Assembly (NCBI RefSeq): GCF_006149045.1
Contig: NZ_VBSN01000038.1
Location: 310,001 to 374,000 of the forward strand
Length of the DNA stretch: 64,000 nt
Source of the DNA: Dyadobacter flavalbus
GTDB taxonomy: Bacteria; Bacteroidota; Bacteroidia; Cytophagales; Spirosomataceae
Direction of reading: 5' to 3'
How positions within the stretch are numbered: position 1 is the stretch's first letter; each line of letters begins with the position of its first letter. Shown piece after piece: positions 17,157 through 26,912 of the stretch. The notes beneath the pieces were generated by a model that saw only the letters and a list, made by a program, of their open reading frames with translations, ran no database searches and was not told the origin of the DNA. The translations under genes and the position numbers were made by a program.

Positions 17157-19007
17157 CTATCCGGAATGTGCCCGAAGTAACTGACGATAGCTGTTCAGTA
17201 CGCCTGATTTGGAAATAAAGCCGACGAACTCTCCGGTGGTTTTGACAACCGGCAGGTTCCATGCACCGGTTTCATCAAATTTTTTCACCACGCTCACAAC
17301 GCTGTCAAAATCGCTGATGACTACGGACGGTTCTTTCATGAGATTGGAAACCGTGAGCAGATCGTACACGGAAGGATTAAACAATAATGGCCGAATGTCG
17401 TCCAGAGAAATGATGCCGACCAGTTTTTTATTTCCGTCCGTCACAGCAATCATATTCCGCTTGCCCGTTCTCACCAGTTCTGCCAGTTCTTCCTGCGTTG
17501 CATGTACGCTGACCGTCTGTACATCTTTGTCGATCAGATCCAGGATATGCAGCAGGGACAAAAGATTGCGGTCATGTTCTTTTGTAAATATTTTCCCCTG
17601 CTCGGCCAGTTTTCTGAGGTCAGGGGAAATGGGCGAAAACCATTTGGCAATTAAAAATGAAATGACAGAAACAATCATCAGCGGAATGAACAAATCATAT
17701 CCGGAAGTCGATTCTGCGATCAGAAAAATGGCGGTCAGCGGAGCGTAAAGTACGCCGCTCATGACGCCCGCCATTCCGACAATAACCAAATTATTGACAG
17801 GAACATTGGTAATCCCGGCCTGAACACAAAGCAACGCAAAAACATAACCGAGCGATCCGCCCGCAAAAAGCGAAGGCGCAAAGTTGCCGCCGTTGCCGCC
17901 GCTGAAAATCGTGATGGATGCAGAAAAAGCTTTCAGCAGGCAGATGAGTGCGACGAATACGATCACTACCCACTCGCGGTAACCGATAAACCTGAAAAAA
18001 CTGTTTTCGATCACATGCTGCATCTGCCCGTTTGTAATGGCCTTGATCGTATCGTAACCTTCACCGAACAAAGGCGGGTACAACACGCAGAGTACGGAAA
18101 GTATTGCGCCGCCGAGCATGGCTCTCTGAATCCTTGTAATTTTCAGGCCGTGAAAAAACTCGTCGATGTACTTGGCGATCAGTACAAAATAACGTGCATA
18201 CAATCCGCAGAAAATTCCCAGAAAAAGGTAAAAAGGAATATTATGATAATCGAACGGATTCCGGCTTTTGAACTGAAACAAAACTTCCTCCTGCAAAAGA
18301 ACCTTGGAAATCAGACTGCCGCAAACTGCCGAAACAACCAGCGGAATGAAATCTGAAAATACAACGCCGGTCAGCAGTATTTCAAAGGCAAACATCATTC
18401 CCGCAATCGGCGCGTTGAAGGCAGAAGCGATGCCCGCCGTTGCGCCTGCAGCCAGCAGCAACGTTCGTTCGCGGTAATCCAGTTTGTAAGTCTGGGCAAA
18501 GTTGGAACCAATGGCCGCGCCAGTTACAGCAATCGGGCTTTCCAACCCCGCCGAACCGCCAAGTCCGACCGTAATTGCACTCTGCACAATCTGGGAATAC
18601 ATTTTAACGGAAGATACCACGCTGGAATTCTGCGCAATTTCGTAGAGAATAAGCGCGATCCCCTTTTTATCCTGCCCTTTGAAAAACAGTATAACCACAA
18701 GCGTAGTGATCAGAATGCCAAGGAACGGGAAAAGGATGTAAAAGAAAACCTGTTCCTCGAAATGGACTTTGTTGGCAATTACATAGTGAATATAATGGAC
18801 AAGCGATTTCAGGACAACGCCGGCAAACCCGCAGGTGACACCAACCAGAATACCCGACAATATCAGAAACTGAGATCTAGTAAGCATGCTTTTCAGCCAC
18901 AGCAGTACAATCTCGTAGCTTTTTACCTTTTTGAGGCTATACCTCAGCAGGTTCCTTCGGAACCTCAGATAATTATAAAATTTCCTGATACTGTTTTTAT
19001 TCACCAT
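17157..19007 (-). CDS. ClC-family chloride channel or Cl-/H+ antiporter with CBS pair
   Basis: This 616-residue membrane protein has the ClC fold (about 45-460) and two C-terminal CBS domains (about 490-610). Selectivity-filter motifs are readable: GLGGSAGLESP at 148-158 contains the gating glutamate at Glu156, and GGNGGNFAPSLFAGGSLG is the GxFxP region. Retention of the gating glutamate points to proton-coupled or gated anion transport. The CBS pair (FVGFISKSGVL near the end) probably senses a nucleotide. It is probably monocistronic: 198 bp separate it from the upstream lipoprotein gene and a terminator lies between. Confidence 0.95.
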   Translation of the reverse strand: MVNKNSIRKFYNYLRFRRNLLRYSLKKVKSYEIVLLWLKSMLTRSQFLILSGILVGVTCGFAGVVLKSLVHYIHYVIANKVHFEEQVFFYILFPFLGILITTLVVILFFKGQDKKGIALILYEIAQNSSVVSSVKMYSQIVQSAITVGLGGSAGLESPIAVTGAAIGSNFAQTYKLDYRERTLLLAAGATAGIASAFNAPIAGMMFAFEILLTGVVFSDFIPLVVSAVCGSLISKVLLQEEVLFQFKSRNPFDYHNIPFYLFLGIFCGLYARYFVLIAKYIDEFFHGLKITRIQRAMLGGAILSVLCVLYPPLFGEGYDTIKAITNGQMQHVIENSFFRFIGYREWVVIVFVALICLLKAFSASITIFSGGNGGNFAPSLFAGGSLGYVFALLCVQAGITNVPVNNLVIVGMAGVMSGVLYAPLTAIFLIAESTSGYDLFIPLMIVSVISFLIAKWFSPISPDLRKLAEQGKIFTKEHDRNLLSLLHILDLIDKDVQTVSVHATQEELAELVRTGKRNMIAVTDGNKKLVGIISLDDIRPLLFNPSVYDLLTVSNLMKEPSVVISDFDSVVSVVKKFDETGAWNLPVVKTTGEFVGFISKSGVLNSYRQLLRAHSG

Positions 19008-19152
19008 TTACTGTTTTTATCCTGCCCGACAAACCTGAACGCTTCCTAAACCTGCTTCAAAATAATTCAGGAATTACCTAAAATCCTATCAACCGGTGCC
19101 TGTAATTGAAACATTAAAACGGATCCCTACCCGGCAACCGGCGCAAACAACA

Positions 19153-19185
19153 GAAAAGCCCGATGAACATGCACCGGGCTTTTTC
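19153..19185 (-). terminator. Intrinsic terminator after the Gly-rich lipoprotein gene
   Basis: The stem GCCCG (19158-19162) pairs with CGGGC (19075 frame equivalent at 19175-19179), extended by A/T pairs on both sides. Read on the minus strand it ends in CTTTTC. It lies 21 bp beyond the lipoprotein stop. Confidence 0.7.
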
Positions 19186-19205
19186 GTAAAACCGTTTCAG
19201 GATAA

Positions 19206-19967
19206 CTAGTTTGCTCTTGCAAGCTGAACTTCCAGCCTGATATCCACATTGCGGTCGTTTCCGCTGTTACGCCCGTATCCGCCGGTTCCGAGGCCAACGT
19301 CCATGCCGCCGCCCATTCCGATTCCGCCGCCAAGTCCGATTCCGATTCTCGGACTGAAACCGGACTGTGAGGACTGTCCGTCCACTTTGATGTTCACGCC
19401 AAGCATTTCGGTTTCCTTGGCATTTACACCCATCAGGCTGAAAGGAATGGCAATCTGCTCCGTAAGTTCACCGTTGCGGTCCATGGAAATGTGCGACTTG
19501 ATACTGCCGTCCGGCGCGACGAGATTGATAAAATGCTGTCCCTGTTTGTCTTTCCATACCGCTTCCTTGTTATAGGAATCCATCAGCAGATCAAGGCCGA
19601 GGCTGTTTGGAAGGTCGGTATCAATGCGTTTCAGCGCCTTGCGGTCTTCTTTCATGACAACCGGAAAAAGCAACGAGTATGCATCTTTTTTCTGCCCCTG
19701 CGGACTGAACGAAATTTTAAGCCCGCTGGCAAGAATGTTCTGGATTGTCGAAGGATCTTTCGTCTTTAGAGTCAGATATACGTACTGATCGTCATTGATA
19801 ATGCCGTACTTCAGTCTGGATTTCTGATCCTGCTGATCCGGCTTTACTTCATCAACATACGAGAACGGAGCATTCCATTTCGACTCATACGTCATCGTTT
19901 TTGATGAACTGCATCCGGCGAGGGTTATCAACAGCAGTAATTTCCAACTGTTTCTTATGTTTTTCAT
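19206..19967 (-). CDS. Lipoprotein of unknown function with Gly-rich C-terminal tract
   Basis: The 253-residue protein begins with a lipoprotein signal (ITLAGCSSSK, Cys near residue 19). The main part looks like an all-beta domain (YVYLTLKTKDPSTIQNILASG as a landmark) related in feel to carbohydrate-binding-like sheets in secreted proteins, but I cannot name a family. Residues about 208-238 are strikingly glycine rich (GIGLGGGIGMGGGMDVGLG), then a short charged tail (NVDIRLEVQLARAN) that could be a final strand. It is flanked by a terminator on one side and the signalling operon on the other. Confidence 0.78.
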   Translation of the reverse strand: MKNIRNSWKLLLLITLAGCSSSKTMTYESKWNAPFSYVDEVKPDQQDQKSRLKYGIINDDQYVYLTLKTKDPSTIQNILASGLKISFSPQGQKKDAYSLLFPVVMKEDRKALKRIDTDLPNSLGLDLLMDSYNKEAVWKDKQGQHFINLVAPDGSIKSHISMDRNGELTEQIAIPFSLMGVNAKETEMLGVNIKVDGQSSQSGFSPRIGIGLGGGIGMGGGMDVGLGTGGYGRNSGNDRNVDIRLEVQLARAN

Positions 19968-20069
19968 TTTGTCGTTTGTACAATAAGGATTTTAATATTA
20001 ACGAAATCCATCAATTATTCATTACGGCAAATGAAAATAAAACGTTGCATTCCGGACAGCAGGCCGTCA

Positions 20070-21995
20070 TTATTTTACTTCTGCAAACAAAAGCGACTTG
20101 ATCTTTCTGTACAGTTTTTCGGGCTCAAACGGCTTGCTTAACGTGTCGTTCATTCCCGATTGCAGCGCCTGCGATACTTCATCGGGCAATACGGTTGCAG
20201 AAAGCGAAAGTATCGGTGTTTTTACGCTCAGGATAGTACGGGCATGCCTTGCCGCTTCAAAACCATCCATTTCCGGCATTCTTGTATCCAGAATAATAAG
20301 GTCAAAGCTATGTTTTTTCAGCATATCCACGGCTTCCCTTCCGTTTACAACCATCGTCGGGTTCAAAGCCCAGGTTTTCAGGTATTTTTTAAGCAGCAAT
20401 GCATTGATCGGATTGTCTTCTGCCACCAGTACGGACTCGCCATCAAACGGTGGCAGCTCCTGAAACAGCGCCTGTGACGCGTTATCCTGGCTCTTCTCTT
20501 TGGTGCTGCTCAATACGAGTGTAAAGAAAAACTGGCTTCCTTCGTTAAAACGGCTGTTCACTTCCAGCTCGCTTTTCATCAGCCGTATGAGCTTTTGGGA
20601 GATAGTCAGGCCGAGGCCGGTTCCGCCGTACTGATAAGATGTGTTTTCAGAAGCCTGGCCGTATTCCGAAAATATATTCGACATATGCTCTTCGGACATT
20701 CCGATGCCGGTATCTTCTACCGTAAATTTAATTTTATGCCCGTTCTCGGTTTCCGAAATACGTTCAATCCGCAGTTTGACATAGCCTTTCTGCGTAAATT
20801 TCAAGGCATTTCCAACGAGATTGAGCAGAACCTGATTGATCCGCATGCCGTCGGCCATCACGTTTTCGGGAACCGCTTCCTCCACAAAAAGACTGAGTTC
20901 CAGTTTTTTCTCTTCTGCCTTGAACCGCATCAGATCAATAATCCCTTTTCCAAGCTGCCGCAGGTCTGTCGCCGTCGGAACAATCGAGAATTTGCCTTCA
21001 TCCATTTTGGAAATATCCAGAATGTCATTCAGAATATTCAGCAGCGAACCGGAAGACTGCCGGAGCATACTTACAAGATCGCGCTGCGACTCGTCGAGCT
21101 GCGTTGCATTCAGCAGGTTGCCCAATCCGATGATGCCGTTTAATGGCGTGCGGATTTCATGGCTCATATTGGCAAGAAATGATTCTTTTACCTTGCGCGC
21201 TTTTTCGGCCAGTGTCTGTGCATCGATCAGGGCACGCTCGTGTGCCTTGCGCTTTTCTATATCGTGCAGATTGATAAAAAGCAGCCTGTTCTTGTACATG
21301 ATGCGGAGTTCCAGCCAGACGGGCTGACGCAGCCGGCCGAAAAAACGGTCTTCCACGACAATCGTTTCCCCGTTCAGATAGGTTTTTTTTACCAGAACTT
21401 CCCGGAATCCGGAGTTGAGCGGATCCACAAGCGAGTCCAGAATCGTTACACCCAGCAAATCGGACGGCACCAGGCCCAGTATTTTTTCTACCGAAGGGTT
21501 AATGGAAATGATCTTCCCCGTTTCCGGTTCTACGGTGGCGATAATATCAGGCGAATTCAGGATGATGGTCGCATAATTTTCCAGCATCTTGTTCTTGTCA
21601 CGGATTTCTTTCTGGCTGCGGGCAAGCCGGATCAGGGAATCTACTTTCGCATTGGTTATATACGGATCGAGCGGTTTGTACAAATAATCGATAGCGCCGG
21701 TTTTGAGCCCGCGTACCGCATAAGTGGTTTCTTTTGAAATCGCCGTAACGAACACAATCAGAATTTCCCTTGTTTTGGGATTTGAAAAAAGCGTTTCTGC
21801 AAACTCGAATCCGTCCATTCCCGGCATCTGAACGTCCACCAGTGCAACAGCAATATCGTTCTCCCAAACCATACGCAGGGCTTCATTGGCCGAAGTTGTT
21901 TCAAAAATCTCGATGTCGTCTCTGTTGAGAATAGCTTTCAGGGAAATCAGATTTTCTTCCCGGTCATCCAGCAGCAGAATTTTAGTATTTTCCAT
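20070..21995 (-). CDS. Hybrid histidine kinase: REC-PAS-HisKA-HATPase-REC
   Basis: This soluble sensor kinase of 641 residues has no membrane span. The N-terminal receiver is about 4-125 with phospho-acceptor Asp54 (ALVDVQMPGMDG). A PAS domain is about 140-250, and a HisKA domain has the phospho-acceptor His279 (NMSHEIRTPLNG). The ATPase domain is about 385-500 (GIGMSEEHMSNIF, GGTGLGLTISQKL), and a C-terminal receiver about 520-638 with Asp570 (IILDTRMPEMDG). It is the last gene of a four-gene operon, 15 bp after cheB. A receiver in front of a kinase suggests that it takes phosphate from another kinase, plausibly the CHASE3 kinase of the same operon. Confidence 0.94.
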   Translation of the reverse strand: MENTKILLLDDREENLISLKAILNRDDIEIFETTSANEALRMVWENDIAVALVDVQMPGMDGFEFAETLFSNPKTREILIVFVTAISKETTYAVRGLKTGAIDYLYKPLDPYITNAKVDSLIRLARSQKEIRDKNKMLENYATIILNSPDIIATVEPETGKIISINPSVEKILGLVPSDLLGVTILDSLVDPLNSGFREVLVKKTYLNGETIVVEDRFFGRLRQPVWLELRIMYKNRLLFINLHDIEKRKAHERALIDAQTLAEKARKVKESFLANMSHEIRTPLNGIIGLGNLLNATQLDESQRDLVSMLRQSSGSLLNILNDILDISKMDEGKFSIVPTATDLRQLGKGIIDLMRFKAEEKKLELSLFVEEAVPENVMADGMRINQVLLNLVGNALKFTQKGYVKLRIERISETENGHKIKFTVEDTGIGMSEEHMSNIFSEYGQASENTSYQYGGTGLGLTISQKLIRLMKSELEVNSRFNEGSQFFFTLVLSSTKEKSQDNASQALFQELPPFDGESVLVAEDNPINALLLKKYLKTWALNPTMVVNGREAVDMLKKHSFDLIILDTRMPEMDGFEAARHARTILSVKTPILSLSATVLPDEVSQALQSGMNDTLSKPFEPEKLYRKIKSLLFAEVK

Positions 21996-22010
21996 ATGTA
22001 ATTTTTGGCA

Positions 22011-22592
22011 CTAGTATAGTACTTCCCTGATCATTTTATAAAAGCCTTTTTCCAACAGCACGTGATGTTTATCATACTGCCTGACTGCTTCCGCCGGCAT
22101 TCTCGGCGAATCGGCATATGCCGGGTCCTGCACGTAAGTCGGAAAGCCTTTTTGCGCAATGAGTTTTAACCCGAAAGCGCCGTCCGCACTCGAACCCGAA
22201 AACAGCATAGCTGCTTTTACCGGAATTCCCGACAATGCCGCCGAAACGAAAGTAGCATCAATCGACGGCCTGGAAAAAAAATCTTTTTCGGAATCATCAT
22301 AATAAAACCGCCCGTCCGGACCGATGAGCAGATGATAATCCGGATAACCAAAGTAAATATGATTGGGCAGTACCGGTTCCAGATGAATGGGTTCTTTCAT
22401 GGCTATATTTGTTTTGTTCCTGAAAATTTCGGGCAGCACAGCCGTACTGTCTTTTCTTCTGTGAATGATAAAAACCAGCGCACAGGAAACCGGGTTTTTC
22501 AGCATTTTCAGTATTTCTTCAAAAATGGTAAAACTTCCCGAGGAGCCGCCAAGTAAAACCAGACTGAGCGGTTCATCTGATTGCTCTTTCAT
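22011..22592 (-). CDS. CheB-type protein-glutamate methylesterase domain, stand-alone
   Basis: The 193-residue protein is only the CheB catalytic domain, with no receiver. The triad is intact: Ser17 in GGSSGSF, His44 in IIHRRKD, and Asp137 in FSGSSADGAFG. Full CheB carries an N-terminal receiver that controls it; here control would have to be in trans. It overlaps the upstream cheR by 4 bp and is followed by a hybrid kinase. No chemoreceptor is in the window, so the methylated target is unknown. Stand-alone CheB-CheR pairs with hybrid kinases are seen in non-motile bacteria. Confidence 0.92.
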   Translation of the reverse strand: MKEQSDEPLSLVLLGGSSGSFTIFEEILKMLKNPVSCALVFIIHRRKDSTAVLPEIFRNKTNIAMKEPIHLEPVLPNHIYFGYPDYHLLIGPDGRFYYDDSEKDFFSRPSIDATFVSAALSGIPVKAAMLFSGSSADGAFGLKLIAQKGFPTYVQDPAYADSPRMPAEAVRQYDKHHVLLEKGFYKMIREVLY

Positions 22593-23404
22593 TTTATCTT
22601 CTGGTAAATGTTCAGTTCACTGTCAATGATTTTAAAATGTTGCTCAATGCCTGAATACCGCAATGTTTCCCGTTTGCCAAGGCACAGAAAACCGAGCATG
22701 CTCAGGCTGTCATACAATAGCCGGAATACTTTCTGCCGCAGTTCCAGCGAAAAATAGATCATTACATTGCGGCAGCTGATAAACTGGAACTCGTTAAACA
22801 CGCCGTCTCCGGTAAGGTCGTGCAGGGAAAATATAATGTTTTTCCGCAGTTCCGGTGCGATCACCGCCCTGTTATAAGCCACATAATAGTAATCCGAAAG
22901 CGATCCGGTTCCGGCAGCCTGCAGGTAATTTTCTGAAAATGTGCGGATGTTTCCGAGTGTAAAAACACCTTCACGCGCCGCAGTCAGTACCTTGTTGCTC
23001 AGGTCCGTGGCGTAAATCAGTGACTTGCCCTGCAACCCGGCTTCCTTAAGGAGGATTGCCATGGAAAAAGCTTCTTCTCCCGACGCACAGCCTGCCACCC
23101 AGAACCGCAGCGCAGGATACGAATCCAGGTATGTAAAAACCTCGGTCCTTACTTTTTTAAAATAATCCGGATCGCGGAACATTTCGGAATAATTGACCGT
23201 CAGTTCCTGAATAAGGTCGTAAACTGCTCTCCCGCCCTGCTCGATATACAGGAAAAGTTCCTTGAGGTTCATTGCATTCTTTGTCAGATAGCGGCTTGTA
23301 CTTCTTAGCAGCGACGGTTTGGCATACCCGGAAAAATCAAACCCGGAAATTTCCCGGATGCGTACAATCAGCATTTCAAGCTCGGAATATTCAATAATAA
23401 CCAT
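22589..23404 (-). CDS. CheR-type protein-glutamate O-methyltransferase
   Basis: This 271-residue S-adenosylmethionine-dependent methyltransferase has the all-helical N-terminal CheR domain (about 1-70, including LLRSTSRYLTKNAMNLKELF) and the Rossmann domain (about 80-270). The SAM-binding motif LRFWVAGCASGEEAFSMAILL is broken here as LRFWVAGCASGEEAFSMA at about residue 98; the ISCRNVMIYF catalytic region follows. It overlaps cheB by 4 bp and starts 3 bp after the CHASE3 hybrid kinase, so translation is probably coupled. The length is normal for the family. In this setting it may methylate a non-canonical signalling protein. Confidence 0.94.
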   Translation of the reverse strand: MVIIEYSELEMLIVRIREISGFDFSGYAKPSLLRSTSRYLTKNAMNLKELFLYIEQGGRAVYDLIQELTVNYSEMFRDPDYFKKVRTEVFTYLDSYPALRFWVAGCASGEEAFSMAILLKEAGLQGKSLIYATDLSNKVLTAAREGVFTLGNIRTFSENYLQAAGTGSLSDYYYVAYNRAVIAPELRKNIIFSLHDLTGDGVFNEFQFISCRNVMIYFSLELRQKVFRLLYDSLSMLGFLCLGKRETLRYSGIEQHFKIIDSELNIYQKIK

Positions 23405-23407
23405 TTG

Positions 23408-26400
23408 TCAGGCAGAATGTAACCATACTTTTATCAACGATAGCAGCTTGTCAATGTCCACAGGTTTTGAAATGTAATCATTGGCTCCGGCTGCAAGGCA
23501 TTGCTCCCGGTCGCCCTGCATGGCTTTGGCAGTCACGGCAATAATCGGCAGATCCGGCCAACGGTTCATCTGGCGGATGGTCCGGGTTGCCTCGATCCCG
23601 TCCATTTCCGGCATCATCACATCCATAAGCACCAGATCAATGTTGGCTGTTTCTTCCAGTTTCTGAATGGCTTCTTTTCCGTTTGTGGCAATTTCGATAC
23701 TGAACCCGGAATCTTCCAGAACAGCGCTCAGTGCAAAAATATTTCGCATATCGTCATCGGCCAGCAGGATTTTCCTGCCTACAAATACATTTTCGGCATG
23801 CACAACCGGATTGCTGAACGGTTTTTTTACAGGCTCTTCTCCCGGCTCGGCCGGCTTTATTTTTTTGAGGAAAAGCTTCACTTCATCGAGCAGGCGTTCA
23901 TTCGACTTTTTGGTTTTCATAACCACCGAATGCGCATATTTCAGCACGCGGTTCAGATCGGTCTGCGTCAGGTCTTCGGCCGTATTGACAACCACAGGCA
24001 GGCTGTTCCATTCCGTTTTTTTCTTGATCTGATCCAGCAGATCGAGCCCGTTCATATCCGAAAGCCTGATATCCAGAATGATTCCGTCCACAGGTTCGCG
24101 GTTCAGAATTGCCAATGCTTCTTTTCCGGAATAAGCATAAAGGACAAAAATGTTGTTTTCGGCAAGGAAATCGCCCAGATATTTGCTTTGGTAAGCGTCA
24201 TCTTCAATCAACAGGATGCGTTGCTTGTCTGTCTTTTTTCCTTCCAGTTTCAGCAGACTGAAAATATTTTCAGCAGACTTTTGATCCACCGGTTTTTGCA
24301 TAAACCCGACAGCGCCGCCTTTCAGCATGTCCGCATTGAAATACTCGCCGGCAGAAACGGTATGTACCGGAATTGATTTTGTATCCGGATTGGATTTCAG
24401 CTTCTGAAGCACTTCATCGCCGGACATATCAGGCAGGTGCATATCCAGAATAATGGCAGTCGGATTAAAGCTTGCAGCCATGGCGAGCGCATCTTTTCCG
24501 TTGTTTGCAACCTGTACCTCAAAACCGAAATCACGTGCTTTGGCGGACATATCAGCGGCAAAAATTTCATCATCTTCAATCAGCAGCAAACGGTTGGACT
24601 TGCCGTTAACCGGTTTTATTACAGCAATGCTTGCAGGTGCCGGCTCGGCGTGTTTTACGGGCTCTGTAACGATTTCTGCGCTTTCCCGTCCATTCTGAAC
24701 CGGAATTTTCAGGGTAAATTCAGAGCCTTTTTCGGGTTCGCTGACCAGTGAAATGGAGCCTTTGAACAAGTTGGTCAGTTCGCGGCTGATAGATAGACCC
24801 AATCCGGTACCGCCGTATTTCCTGCTGGTAGAACCATCCGCCTGCTGGAATGCTTCAAAGATCGATTGCTGTTTGTCCGCAGGGATTCCGATGCCGGTGT
24901 CGGCTACTTTGAAATACAGCTCATTTTCTTTCCGGCTGATCGTCAGGGAAACGGTACCCGGCGATGAAGTGAACTTGATGGCATTGGAAATCAGATTTCT
25001 GAGAATCTGTAGTAACCGGACCTGATCTACATAAATCATTTCCGGGCAGGATCCATCTTTCTCTATTTTCAAAACGAGACCTTTGTTCTCCGCTACTTTC
25101 TGGAATGTGTTTCGTATCTCTGCAAGCAGCAGTTCCGTTTTTACCTGCTCATAAAACAGCTCGATTTTACCGGATTCGACTTTCGCCAGGTCCAGAATAT
25201 CATTGATCAGTGTTAAAAGATCGTTACCGGAATTAAAAATTACCGATGCATAGCGCTGTTCTTCATTGCTGAGCCGTGCTTCTTTGTTTTCACTAAGTAT
25301 GCGTGATAAAATCAGAATGCTGTTCAGCGGCGTACGCAATTCATGGCTCATATTGGCCAGGAACTCGCTTTTGAACCGGCCGCTTTTTTCCAGCTCATCT
25401 GCCTTCAGCTGAATCTGATCGCGTGCTTCCTCAATGGTCCTTTTCTGTTCTTCAAGCATGAAAGCTTTTTCCTTCAGTTCCGTATTAGTCTGCTTCAGTT
25501 CCTCCTGCTGGATGCGCAGCTCCTCTTCGGAAACCTGAAGCAAGGACGACTGGCGGGTAAGTTCTTCATTGGTAACGCGGAGTTCTTCCTGCTGGCTTTC
25601 CAGTTCTTCCGCCTGAAGCTGGGTTTTTTCAAGCAGTTCATTCGTCATCAGCCTTGCCTTGGATGCCATAATGGCCACGGCAACATTATCCGAAATCATT
25701 TCCAGCAGTTTGGCAAACTTTGCTCCCGGGTTGTTCAAAAAACCGATTTCAACAACAGCCGTCACAAAATCCTCGAAAATAAAGGTTTTTACAAACACAA
25801 TTCCAGGCTCGGTACTTCCCGTGCCGCTCTGTATTTTGAAATAAGCCGGTGCAACTTCCAGCCTTTTTATACTGGTTTTATCCGCTGCAAGCTGTCCGAG
25901 TATGCCGTTGCCCAAAGGGATGATTTCAGCAACAGGCTCACTGATACCGTAGCTGGCGGCCAGTTTGAGAATTTCGCCCGTCCGGTTCACCAGGTACATG
26001 GTACCAACGGCTGCATCCGAAACACTGACCAGTTTAGACAACATATTTTTTGACAATTCCATGGGTGTGGGTTCGCCTCTGATTGCTTCCGAGAGTTGTA
26101 CCGCAGCGATGAGAATCCAGTTCTTTTCCTGATCCTCACAAGCAAGCTCTTCGAGTAATTCATTAGCTTTAAGCGCATTCTGTTCCGAAACAATCTGTGC
26201 ATTATAGGTTTTCTTGACCAGATAATACAACATGAACACAACCAGGAGAAAAATCAGCGTTCCGAAAACGATGTATTGCTTGGCTTCATTGGAACTCGTC
26301 AATGCATTCTGCTCCCTTTCGGTAAGCAGCCCTTCTTCCAGGTTTTCCACCCGTCTGAAATAGAAATCAATTTGCGATGAAAGGTCTTTGCCTTTCAGAA

Positions 26401-26827
26401 TCAGTGCCTTGATCGTATCCTCCGAGTAACTTCCCGACTTGACCAGTTCATACTGAACGTTCATCGTCTGGATGCGCGACTGCATCAGCGGCATCAGCGA
26501 ATCAATTCTGCTGGCCTGTACGCGGTTGTCCATAACCAGATTACGCAGAATGTCCAGTTCCGACCAGATTTGCTCGGAAGCTGTTTTGTAATTGTATTCA
26601 AAAGTCGGATTGCGTGTTATCGTAAAACCACGCACATTGGATTCAGCTCTCAGCAACAGGTTTCTGACCGAAGTAGAAACCAGAATAACCTGTTTGGTGT
26701 GATTGACCCATCCGGCATTTTCCTGCTGCATCCGGATTGCATTGTAGGAAGTAAGGCCCACAATAAAGACCAGAATGATCGAAAACGAAATGCCGAACAG
26801 GACTTGTCGCTGAAATGTGATGCGCAT
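23408..26827 (-). CDS. Membrane hybrid histidine kinase: CHASE3-GAF-HisKA-HATPase-REC-REC-REC
   Basis: This 1139-residue sensor kinase heads the signalling operon. Two membrane spans (about 10-28 and 185-204) enclose a periplasmic CHASE3 four-helix domain. A GAF domain is about 230-395, then a long glutamate-rich coiled coil (about 396-485). The kinase core has phospho-acceptor His495 (NMSHELRTPLNS) and an ATPase domain to about 710. Three receivers follow with acceptors Asp795, Asp919 and Asp1069. The final receiver (VLMDVMMPEMDG) is the most canonical. The layout resembles phosphorelay hubs of Cytophagales and myxobacteria. CheR and CheB immediately follow, so methylation may tune it or a partner. 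Confidence 0.95.
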   Translation of the reverse strand: MRITFQRQVLFGISFSIILVFIVGLTSYNAIRMQQENAGWVNHTKQVILVSTSVRNLLLRAESNVRGFTITRNPTFEYNYKTASEQIWSELDILRNLVMDNRVQASRIDSLMPLMQSRIQTMNVQYELVKSGSYSEDTIKALILKGKDLSSQIDFYFRRVENLEEGLLTEREQNALTSSNEAKQYIVFGTLIFLLVVFMLYYLVKKTYNAQIVSEQNALKANELLEELACEDQEKNWILIAAVQLSEAIRGEPTPMELSKNMLSKLVSVSDAAVGTMYLVNRTGEILKLAASYGISEPVAEIIPLGNGILGQLAADKTSIKRLEVAPAYFKIQSGTGSTEPGIVFVKTFIFEDFVTAVVEIGFLNNPGAKFAKLLEMISDNVAVAIMASKARLMTNELLEKTQLQAEELESQQEELRVTNEELTRQSSLLQVSEEELRIQQEELKQTNTELKEKAFMLEEQKRTIEEARDQIQLKADELEKSGRFKSEFLANMSHELRTPLNSILILSRILSENKEARLSNEEQRYASVIFNSGNDLLTLINDILDLAKVESGKIELFYEQVKTELLLAEIRNTFQKVAENKGLVLKIEKDGSCPEMIYVDQVRLLQILRNLISNAIKFTSSPGTVSLTISRKENELYFKVADTGIGIPADKQQSIFEAFQQADGSTSRKYGGTGLGLSISRELTNLFKGSISLVSEPEKGSEFTLKIPVQNGRESAEIVTEPVKHAEPAPASIAVIKPVNGKSNRLLLIEDDEIFAADMSAKARDFGFEVQVANNGKDALAMAASFNPTAIILDMHLPDMSGDEVLQKLKSNPDTKSIPVHTVSAGEYFNADMLKGGAVGFMQKPVDQKSAENIFSLLKLEGKKTDKQRILLIEDDAYQSKYLGDFLAENNIFVLYAYSGKEALAILNREPVDGIILDIRLSDMNGLDLLDQIKKKTEWNSLPVVVNTAEDLTQTDLNRVLKYAHSVVMKTKKSNERLLDEVKLFLKKIKPAEPGEEPVKKPFSNPVVHAENVFVGRKILLADDDMRNIFALSAVLEDSGFSIEIATNGKEAIQKLEETANIDLVLMDVMMPEMDGIEATRTIRQMNRWPDLPIIAVTAKAMQGDREQCLAAGANDYISKPVDIDKLLSLIKVWLHSA

Positions 26828-26912
26828 AAATGTTCGAAAGTAGCTGAATGAAATTGTTTACATCAGAAATTAAATTGTGAATATCACAAAAAAATTTTCA
26901 TTCCTAGCTTAA

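Noticed and set aside
23501..24376. Frame of 291 codons antisense to the CHASE3 hybrid kinase
   Set aside because: Its composition is that of a shadow of receiver-domain coding sequence; no promoter or family.
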